A stretch of DNA of 64,000 bases from Elymus sibiricus (Eukaryota; Streptophyta; Magnoliopsida; Poales; Poaceae): positions 245,054,166-245,118,165 of the forward strand of contig CM077666.1 of assembly GCA_039707655.1 (NCBI GenBank), in the 5' to 3' direction. Position 1 is the first letter of the stretch. Each line of letters starts with the position of its first letter. A program made the translations under genes and the position numbers. A model generated the notes under the pieces. That model saw only the letters and a program-made list of their open reading frames with translations, was not told the DNA's origin and searched no databases. Below, piece after piece: positions 1 to 8,572 of this stretch.

Positions 1-1174
1 GTCGCGGCATAGTCAGGAGACAGGGGAGATGAACTGGAGCTAGCGGGGGAGGCGCTACTGGTCGCGGCGGCTCGGGCGCGGCACGAGCAAAACGTGTGCT
101 CTGGGCGCGCCCAGAGCATGCACGGCGCCTGCTCGACGGAATGCTAGGGGGGCTAATCATGCTTGGATGCAAATGAAAATTAACAGGTTTCAGTTAAATA
201 CAATGGAAGGTTTAGGGGACATGGTGGTTTGGCAATTAGAACAAGCTCACAGTGCAATTTTAAAACCATGCCAAAATCTGAACATGCACTACAGATGCTC
301 GACAAAATGCCAGGGGCATCTAGGGATCTGCTATGGCCACCAAAATTTCCAGATGAGAGTCTCTTTAGATGTAGGTGATAATGGTAAAGTTAGTTTGGGA
401 GAAACAGAAACTTGTTAATGCAATTTTTGGTGAAAAGCAATTCTGGACAGAAACTGTAGACTATAATTTCATGTGTCCAAGTTATTCCAATGGGTCCAAA
501 ATTCTGGACTTAAGGGTTTTATAGGATGTACTATGATTAGGAAAAATCTTAAGAGCAATGGGGCAAGATAAAATAAGGTTGTAGTACAAACTACCAATCT
601 GGACCAGAATAAAGATGAGGATGGTTTGCTCAAATATTCCAAAGAACCCAAGTGGATTTTTACATAAACCAGAGTTATATACTCCTACTGACATCCCAGA
701 ATTTTTATAGAATTTTTAAAGGAATATTTAAATAGGTTGAAGTGCAGACTGCAAATTGAACCAGATTTAAAAACTTGAAGTGGTGCTCAAATTTTACAAT
801 TGACAAAGCTGGGTTTTTGCATAAAAGTGATCCAAGGACATCACATGACTCCTACAAATTTTTGTGGAATTTATAGATGAAGTTATAAAATAGTTGCAGT
901 GCAAATGGGGCTTTGAAAGGAGTTAAAATGCTATTAAATGAATTAAATCTTGGCCAAATTTTATTATAAAAATTATTCCACTGGTTTTTAATGAATGCAA
1001 TAAAATTCAAGCCATACAACAATACTCAAAAGTTTCAAGACAGAACAGAAGGATTTTTGAAATTCAGGCAAAAAGGAGTGGCTCTGTGATCACAAGAAAA
1101 TCCAGAAAGGAAATTTTTTAATCCCTGGCAAAATTTTAATTAACAAAACATGGTTAAATTTTTGGGGTGTTACA
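1..1174 (-). mobile_element. E1: LTR end of a Gypsy-type element, cut by the window edge
   Basis: Read on the minus strand the sequence starts TGTAACACCCC at 1174, a start typical of many grass Gypsy LTRs, and continues as AT-rich, non-coding DNA to about position 160, where it becomes GC-rich up to the window edge. The boundary is sharp: to its right the reading frame of E2 begins, and AAAGA (1175-1179) could be the target duplication, but the left copy is outside the window. No long ORF is present. I cannot name the family. E1 therefore inserted into, or truncated, E2. Confidence 0.65.
97..118. repeat. Perfect 22-bp palindrome inside the E1 LTR
   Basis: The 11-base arm TGCTCTGGGCG is followed directly by its exact reverse complement, with no spacer. 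It lies in the GC-rich inner part of the LTR. Function unknown. Confidence 0.8.
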
Positions 1175-2736
1175 AAAGATGTGGGGGCAATCTCATTAGC
1201 AAGACTAAAAGCATTGTTGCACTCAATACATGGCAAATCATCTAGCATGCGAGAGGCAACATATGGAGCAATTGGACAATATTCAATAGCAATCATGTGT
1301 AAAGCAAGGCATTGGTTGTCATCGACCGCATGAAACGAGCAAGTATGAATCATTGGTGATGCAACATAAGCAAGCATAGCAATCATCTCGTGCAAACTAG
1401 TGGAGAGAAGATGCAACACACTAGAGGAAAGCATGGAAATCATGTCATGTGAGCAAATAGTAGATATAGGCAATGCACATGACATATAGCAAGCACGAAC
1501 ACAAAGCAATATCAAAGTATCATCATAGGCATGGGATACATAGCAAGCATGGCAATTACAAGTGATATCTCCACCAAGTATGCAAATACACATATAAGTA
1601 CTAGAATCAAGGATCGTGTATATTGCAAAGCATGGGTCACCAAAGCATGTGATCCGAATGGAAATGAGCATATCATGCAAAGTGAACATGGCAATATGGG
1701 CAAAGAGGATGTAACGAACAATAACCCATAACCATGTGAGGGCCATGTAGAAGAAATGCGCGAAGTCATTGCACGGTGGGAGCGGTGGGAATGACAGTCC
1801 ACGGAATCCCAAATCATCATTGCTCTCTAGAGCTTGTTTCGTCAACTCTTGCGCTTGCGAGGTCGACGAGGAAGCATGTGTACCTACACAACATGGGGAC
1901 AAACGAAACAAAGTGTGTGCGTGGTAAATGTACACATCATCCATCATGATGTGTATGTGCACGTGAGAATTAGCACAAGATAAGCATCGCTCAAAGAAAT
2001 TTGAGGCATGGTAGAGAAACATGTCATCTAGCATGAAAGAATAGTTGTTATGTATAACATGATGGGGACACAAATTTAGCACGCAAGTATATGTCACAAC
2101 AATAGCATTATTCATGGGGAGCATATCGTGCACACAAGTATTGGGATCATGCAATTCATAGGATGTGTCAAAATCTCCTAACATGTATGAGGAAACTATG
2201 GGGGTCTCCTCATGAGCAATAGTGGAAGCATAATATGGAGAAAATTGACAACATGTTAAACAATGCATGTCCAAAGCTAGGTGGTCATGGCATGGCATAT
2301 GAGAGAAATGATGCAAAGGAAGCATATCAATATCATCACAAGAAAAACAAATGCCAATAACCATGGGCTTGTCATCTATGCCATATGTGCAAATTGGGTT
2401 CATTTTAATGGCATATGCATAGTCACTACGATGAGATTGCAAATTTGACATATGGGAGATCTCATTCATAGCATATGACAAGTCAAGAGGGGTTGCAAAC
2501 ATGATGTGACCGAGAGAGTTATCACAAGATATCCTATGCAACATGGCATCACAACTAATAGACTCCACATGGCAATCATCATACTCATTATAAATGGGTA
2601 AATCATCGCATGGTGAAATCACACTAGCATCAAGCATGTTAATAGGAGGATCGATATCATGCAAGCAAGCAATGTCAAGAATGTCCACTAGCGGGACAAG
2701 AGCATCACCTTCACCTATGTTACCTTTCTCATTCCA
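1175..2736 (-). pseudogene. Cys/His/Met-rich second region of E2, truncated
   Basis: This is in the same frame as the upstream gag and separated from it only by a TAG at 2737-2739, where E13 has GAG, so the original product was one Gag-plus-domain polyprotein. It is unusually rich in Cys, His, Met, Asp and Tyr and contains the recurring motif MMDDVYIYHAH. About 500 codons remain, against about 900 in E4. The open frame continues beyond 1175 for some 28 codons, but that tail is E1 LTR sequence. I recognise no protein family. A membrane or metal-binding role could be guessed from composition, but nothing in the sequence proves it. Confidence 0.7.
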
Positions 2737-4338
2737 CTAATGTGGTGTTGGTGAGGTGGCAAGGACCAACTCGTGGTCATCATCATCGTGATGGAACCAT
2801 GTGGGGGGTGTATCATAGTCCACCATGGCCATCGTCTTGTCCAAAGGAAGGACGAAGTCGTCAAAGATCGGGGCGTCGTCGTATATGGGACCTAGCACCA
2901 AATGAGAAGACACAAGAGAGGTAGAGGGTAAGTCGTGAGAAATCGAAATGGCCGCACATGCCCTATCAACTACCTCACTCTCTCTATGTGGTGGCTCACT
3001 CACTCCCTCAAAATAGGTGCACTCAATGTCACATATGGTGCAGTCACTCAAATCACTCGAGTGGTGGTGGTGCTGGCTCTCCTCACTTGGGAATTGGGTC
3101 ATCTCATCATATATGGGGCTAGTGGTGAAGTCACTCTCACTTTCACTATGGTGGCATAAGTCGCTGAACTCATCATCGCCATTGCCGTGGATAAAGGCCG
3201 AAGATGGCACATCATCACTCTCGCCTCCAAAGATGGAAGCATCATCCTCGCTCGCCACCTTGTCGCTCGCCTCCAAATCTTGATCCTTGAGTTGCTCCGT
3301 AGTAGTAGTCGTCGCCGTGCCGTCTTCAAAAAGAGTCGTGGTAGAGTCGGCATCGTCAATGCCACAAAGAGGGATGGCGGTGATGTCGAACTTGGGAGCA
3401 TCGTCTTGGAGCTTGGTCGTCGCGAAGTGTGCTTGGGGTGGAGAAGCCTTGACCTTCTTGAGTTCTTTTTCCGCCTTGAGAGCACCAAAGTAGTTGTCGT
3501 CGAGGGACTTGTAGTTGTCGAGGAAGATAGTCTTGGAGATGTCATTGTTCAATCCCATCATGAAGTCGAACTTCATCGAAATGGGGTCATCCACACCGGC
3601 TCGTCGCAAGGCTTTCTTCATCTCCTTGAAGTACTCGTCGATAGACTTGGATCCTTGGATGGTGTTCTCCAATTGGCGTCGAAGATGGTCCGTGTAGGCG
3701 GAAGGCAAAACTTCTCGCCGCATCGCTTTCTTCGTCTTGGGCCAACTCACGTCGAAGCTTGTCGAAGGTTTGTGAAGCCACCATGTCAACGCGTAGTCGT
3801 GGAAGTTACTTGTGGCGCACTTCACTTGATCTTCGGAGGGGACTTGATGTAGCTTGAGGTAGTCGTCCATCTTGCACTCCCACTCGAGATACACCTCGGG
3901 GTCTTGAGTCCCATAGAAAGGAAGCTCGTGGTCGGTGTCGAGGTCGTAGTAGCTCGTGGAAGTCGCGGACTTGAGCTTGTGGAGCTTCTCTTGAGCGTAA
4001 TCTTGAGGTGCTTGTTGGCGAAGATGTCGTATGTCCAAAGGCGAAGATGCCAAGGTAGATGGTGAAGTCGTGGAGCGGTGGTTGGTGTTGAGCTCTTGAC
4101 CTTCACGTTCTCGTCGGTGATGGTGTCGATGCCGATGTGACCTTGCCGGCGATGGTAGCTCGGAAGCATGTGCACTTGAGCGTCTTCTCGAAGATGAGGG
4201 AGACCTCTTGGCGGACTTGATGAGGGCTATGAGCTCCTCCTTGTGAGCTTGCATCTTGGCGTCGATGAAGTTTTTCGTGGCATCGAACTCGTCGTTGTTG
4301 GTGTAGACCGAAGTCAATGTGCTTTGCCTATCCATCAT
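2737..4338 (-). pseudogene. gag of E2, ended by a nonsense codon
   Basis: The Gag-like protein of about 533 residues starts at ATG 4338 (MMDRQ); an in-frame TTG lies two codons upstream. Residues about 45-75 are Ser/Arg/His-rich and basic. Residues about 145-290 form a retrotransposon Gag core, recognisable from LPFYGTQDPEVYLEWE, a WWLH motif and the stretch around ENTIQGSKSIDEYFKEMKKA. The C-terminal part is acidic. No CCHC zinc knuckle is visible, unlike the gag of E9. It ends at TAG 2737-2739 after PTPH; the homologous position in E13 reads on. Gag would form the virus-like particle in the cytoplasm. Confidence 0.8.
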
Positions 4339-6297
4339 GCTCAAGCAAAAATGTGAGTGGAAGAAAGGTAAGAACTAGACCAAATGTACCTTATCCAATG
4401 TTGAAGATGGATCAATGATCACCCAATATGGTATTATGGAAGTAGCACAATTGGTACCGGATCTTGTCAATTCTCACACCTACACAATAAGGCTTATGGA
4501 GTAGCTTGGTGAGGATAGTGGCACAAAATTTATGCAATTGTTAGCAAGAATCAATAATGTTGAAAGAGATTCACAAGATTGCAAATGTAACAAGTTGACC
4601 AATAGCAATGAATGGCACACGGAAACACACGCACGGATAGATAAATGGGGTCGTACAACCAAGGAACGAGCTCAAAATGTGGAATCCACGGAAAATGCTC
4701 TTGTTGCACAATGCTAGAGAGACGCTAGCACGATTGCTCAATAGGCGGATACGACAGTTGTGCACACCCTAGGAAAGACAAAACGTATCGACTTTCTATT
4801 CCAAGTATGCTATGTATGTATGGTTCCCGGTGTTTCTCACACGATGATCCAAGATGAGCAATGATGGTAATGTGATATGCAATGTGGTATGATGCTATGG
4901 CTCTTGCTTACAAGCTCTTTGTTTTTCTCTTTGCTTAAAAGCTTTTTTTTTGGCCAATATGCGCAATGCTCAAACCAAGATAGCAAGTGTGTATATGCGG
5001 GAACAATCTTGTGACACAAGAGATGATATGATGATACCAAGATGAGGTATGTATGCAATGGAAGGGCGGATCGATAATCACTAAAGTGCACAAGTAACGT
5101 TGCCGGCAATACTCAATGGCTAGTCTCGATAGGCAAGTGACGCAAAATGGGCTAGGGGTTAACAATGCAATGGCAAGGGGAATATACAATGGTGTCGTCG
5201 AAGTTACCGTCCCTTGCTTACGGTTGATGGTGTCAAAATGGTGAAGTGGCAATTTCGATGACGACCTCGTGGCGATGATGAGTGGCGGTGTTCTTGATGT
5301 CGAACCGTTCCTAATTAGCCGAAACACCTTAGGAAACGGAAAAACCGCGAACTCAAAACCTCAAACGCAAATGTCAAATGGTTGTAGCGGATTAGCGGTG
5401 GTGGTTGCGGAAGTATTGGTGGAAACCCGGTCAAAATGGGTTAAGGTGGCGGAAGAGTATGGTGGGGCTATACATGTCGTCGGAGTGGAAGTCACGGTCC
5501 CTAAGTAGCCGAAACACCTTAGGAGACACAAGCCACAACTCAAACAACCTCAAATGCAATGGGGATCAAAATGAATTAGGTTGTGGAAGTCTATGGTGGA
5601 ATAGCGAATGATATGGTGTAGGCCCTAGGCAAAGATGCCAAAGTTCCAAAATGTGATGGAGTCAAATGTTGGTGAAATCAAGGTGAGGACCTCGGGCACG
5701 TCGATAGCTTCAAAACGAGCCAAAGAACACTCAAATCGGAGTTCGGAGCGAAAAGTTGTGATGAAAATGGTGAAGAAGGGTGATGCTGAAATTCTGTGTA
5801 ATGTTTCTGGTTAGGCCGGAAGTTCCGGGGTTAGGGCCGGAAGTTCTGGGCTCCGGAAGTTCCGGGGATTTGCCGGAAGTTCCGGGGGTCGCGGGAGACG
5901 TGTGGGGAAACCGGGGGATTTTGGGGTAAACTTTCTGTTTAGCCCGGAAGTTCCGGGGCATGGACGGAAGTTCCGGGGGACGGAAGTTCCGGGGGTCGTG
6001 GAATTTCTTCCGGGACGAACCCTAAATTCCAGATCTGAGAACGGGGGCGGAAAAACACGATTTTTCGGGGCAAAATTGAGAATATTTCGTGGATGGAAAT
6101 GGGGGAAAAGATGGGGAAGGCTAGATCCACTTGAAATACAACGAATCCATGGATCAAAATCAACAAAACATCATCCAACCAACAAATCACAAAAAAAAAA
6201 TTGGTATGGCTATTTTTGGGGATTTTTGAAATTGGGACAAAACGAAGCAAAATTAGGCTAGAAAACGGTGGGGGAGACTCCAAATTCGTGATCAACT
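4339..6297 (-). other. Leader (5' untranslated region) of E2
   Basis: About 1.96 kb lies between primer-binding site and gag. It is non-coding and alignable by eye with the leaders of E4, E13 and (partly) E9 and E12. It holds a palindrome array (5816-5995), two hairpins of type CCTAAG-N12-CTTAGG at 5500-5523 and 5310-5333 (the second with one weaker pair), a poly-A-flanked AGCTTTTAAGC block near 4935, and a block with GTTGTGCAACACGAGC-like sequence near 4700. Short ORFs here are not conserved. Confidence 0.7.
5816..5995 (-). repeat. CCGGAAGTTCCGG array in the E2 leader
   Basis: At least six copies or near copies of CCGGAAGTTCCGG (arms CCGGAA/TTCCGG around one base) occur with irregular spacers. 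The same motif fills part of the LTR of this element. Confidence 0.85.
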
Positions 6298-6311
6298 TGG
6301 CTCTGATACCA
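6298..6311 (-). promoter_or_regulatory. Primer-binding site of E2 (initiator tRNA-Met)
   Basis: The minus strand reads TGGTATCAGAGCCA, complementary to the 3' end of plant initiator tRNA-Met. It starts three bases after the end of the LTR (CATCA, then TCT). This fixes orientation and the LTR edge. Confidence 0.9.
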
Positions 6312-6314
6312 AGA

Positions 6315-7318
6315 TGATGTAGGGTGGAACCCTAGTGGTGTCGATCTTTCACGATTGGAACGGATCCCGCGAAGAACACGAAGAACACGAGAGGGGAAAA
6401 CGAGAGGAATCACTCAAATAGACAAGAAACAATCACACATGTGCTAAATCCACATACACATAAGGGATACACGGGTCCAAATCCAACAAAGGAGGATACA
6501 CGGTAGCTAGTTCATCCCGATCCGGAGAGGAGTCGAGGTCTTGTTATCCCGTAGGATCTTCTCACATGCTCACATGGAGGTCTTGAACTCCATGGGAGTG
6601 GTCTCTCTCTCTCAAGAGTAGAGGTAGGAGCAAAGCTCACCTAAGATGAGCTATCATATTTGCTAACCCTAGAACGTAGGTGGAAGAAGGGTATTTATAG
6701 TCTAGGGGGCGAAGGGGTACACGGGCCTCGGACCAAGTTAATGCACGCACGCAGGGCCGGAAGTTCCGGGCATGGCCGGAGGTTCCGGTGGCCGGAAGTT
6801 CCGGGCAGGTTTCGGGCTGGTTCCGAGCTACACAAAGAATTGGCACGGCCTGAGCTGGGCTGGATGCCGGGGACCGGAAGTTCCGGGATGGCCGGAGGTT
6901 CCGGGCAGGGTCCGGGCTACCCAGAGAGTTTGCACGCCTGGGGCTGTTCTGGACGTCGGAGGCCGGAAGTTCCGGGATGGCCGGAAGGTCCGGGGGCCGG
7001 AAGTTCCGGGCTGGAGACCGGAGGTTCCGGGCTTTGGCAGAAGCTTGTCCATGCTTCTTCTTCCTTCTCTTCCAAGCTTCCCTCGCGGACGGTGTAGTTG
7101 TACACGTGCGCTGGCACTCCACCTCCTCATCCGTGGTGCTCCGACAATACCTATGTATGCACACGAGTGGAGTGTCAAGTAGTATACCATCCTCGAAGGG
7201 GTCAAGTGAACACGCATAAAGGAGATGATTCACCTTTGTGTATGTGGAGTAGATGTCGCACGTGTCACTTGCCAAACGGGCTCTTGACATGGTGATGTCC
7301 GTAGGATGCTCCGCATCA
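6315..7318 (-). repeat. 5' LTR of E2
   Basis: Minus strand starts TGATGCGGAGC (7318) and ends CTACATCA (6315), about 1004 bp, with 5-bp terminal inverted repeats TGATG/CATCA. Order: relic coding segment with MSRARLAS near the start, palindrome array (7042-6757), TATA-like CTATAAATAC (6700-6691), then R/U5. It matches the LTRs of E4 and E13. Confidence 0.85.
6757..7042 (-). repeat. CCGGAAGTTCCGG array in the E2 LTR
   Basis: Dense copies of CCGGAAGTTCCGG and one-base variants such as CCGGAGGTTCCGG lie directly upstream of the TATA-like box, that is in U3. Spacers are partly repeated themselves, with a phrase like CAGAGAGTTTGCACGCC. Confidence 0.85.
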
Positions 7319-7453
7319 CTGTTGCCATGTCATGATCATGCATCACATTGTTGCATTGCATTGATTGTGTTCCTTCTCAGTTTGTCGGTGTTTGTTCCCT
7401 CTCGGTAGAAGACGGTTCCGATATCGTGATCGTTGACACCGATGAAGAGCAAA
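7319..7453 (+). repeat. E3: left fragment of a long LTR interrupted by E2 and E4
   Basis: This 135-bp piece matches 19201-19332 of E5 almost base for base (for example GTCATGATCATGCATCA and GTGTTCCTTCTC). Its continuation appears at 16028, on the other side of E4. It is squeezed between E2 and E4, showing that both inserted into the same LTR about 135 bp apart. Confidence 0.85.
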
Positions 7454-8476
7454 TGATGTAGGGTGGAACCCTAATGGTGTCAATCTTTCACGATTGGAGC
7501 AGATCCTGCGAAGAACACGAAGAACACGAGAGGGAAAACGAGAGGAATCACTCAAATAGACAAGAAACAATCACACATGTGCTACATCCACATACACATA
7601 AGGGATACAAAGGTCCAAATCCAACACAAGAAGGTACAAACGGTAGCTAGTTCATCCCGATCCGGAGAGGAGTCGAGGTCTTGGATATCCCGGACGATCT
7701 TCTCACATGGAGGTCTTGAACTCCATGGGAGTGGTCTCTCTCTCTCAAGAGTAGAGGTAGGAGCACAGCTCAACTAATGAGCTATCATATTTGCTAACCC
7801 TAAAACGTAGGTGGAAGAAGAGTATATATAGTCTAAGGGGCGAAGGGGTACACGGGTCTCGGCCCAAGTCAATGCACGCAGGCAGGGCCGGAAGTTCTGG
7901 GTACGGCCGGAGGTTCCGGTGGCCGGAAGTTCCGGGCAGGTTTCGGCCGGGTTCCGGGCTAACCAGAGAGTTGTCGCGCTCGGGGCTGGGCTGGATGCCG
8001 GGGGCCGGAAGTTCCGGGCAGGCCGGAGGTTCCGGGGGCCGGAGGTTCCGGGCGAGGTTCCGGGCATGTTCTGGCTGAACAGAGAGTTGGCACGCCTGGG
8101 GCTGTTCTGGACGTCGGAGGCCGGAAGTTCCGGAGCGGCCGGAAGGTCCGGGGGCCGGAAGTTCCGGGCTGGAGGCCGGAAGTTCCGGGCTTTTTCAGAA
8201 GCTTGTACATGCTTCTTCTTCCTTCTCTTCCAAGCTTCCCTCGCGGACGGTGTAGTTGTACACGTGCGCTGGCACTGCTCCTCCTCGTCCGTGGTGCTCC
8301 GACAATACCTATGTATGCACACGAGTGGAGTGTCAAGTAGTATACCATCCTCGAAGGGGTCAAGTGAACACGCGTAAAGGAGATGATTCACCTTTGTGTA
8401 TGTGGAGTAGATGTCGCACGTGTCACTTGCCAAACGGGCTCTTGACATGGTGATGTCCGTAGGATGCTCCGCATCA
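7454..8476 (-). repeat. 3' LTR of E4
   Basis: 1023 bp, TGATGCGGAGC (8476) to CTACATCA (7454) on the minus strand. TATA-like TATATATACT lies at 7831-7822, with the palindrome array upstream of it. The first 200 bases encode a degenerate Pol-tail relic (see findings). It is about 20 bp shorter than the 5' LTR, mainly through array-unit number. Confidence 0.88.
7888..8189 (-). repeat. CCGGAAGTTCCGG array in the E4 3' LTR
   Basis: Several exact copies of CCGGAAGTTCCGG plus variants occur in U3, immediately upstream of the TATA-like box. Confidence 0.85.
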
Positions 8477-8490
8477 TCTCCACCCCCCTT
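8477..8490 (-). promoter_or_regulatory. Polypurine tract of E4
   Basis: Minus strand AAGGGGGGTGGAGA directly precedes the LTR start TGATG. This is the plus-strand DNA primer site. The homologous tract of E13 is a longer G run (56744-56759). Confidence 0.85.
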
Positions 8491-8572
8491 GGGAAAGATC
8501 CGACCTCGGATTGAAAACCAAATCACCATGGGAAAGAGATGGCTTCGCCGTGTAGAAGTGCACGATCACCAA

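Larger units (their letters stand above)
1175..7318 (-). mobile_element. E2: non-autonomous gag + Cys/His ORF retrotransposon, 3' end missing
   Basis: On the minus strand this reads LTR (7318-6315), iMet primer-binding site (6311-6298), leader, gag (4338-2737) and the Cys/His-rich frame, which breaks off at 1175 against E1. The polypurine tract and 3' LTR are missing. The same order is complete in E4. On the right it abuts a fragment of the E3 LTR, so E2 inserted into E3. It has no protease, RT, RNase H or integrase. Its frames are inactivated by a nonsense codon between gag and the second region. Confidence 0.85.

Noticed and set aside
7774..8529. Pro/Gly/Ser-rich proteins (PGTSGPGTSG-type) encoded on either strand of the LTR arrays
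   Set aside because: These frames are the translation of the CCGGAAGTTCCGG repeats. They are open in several frames and on both strands because the repeat has no stop codons. Only the short Pol-tail relic at the LTR start has independent support.
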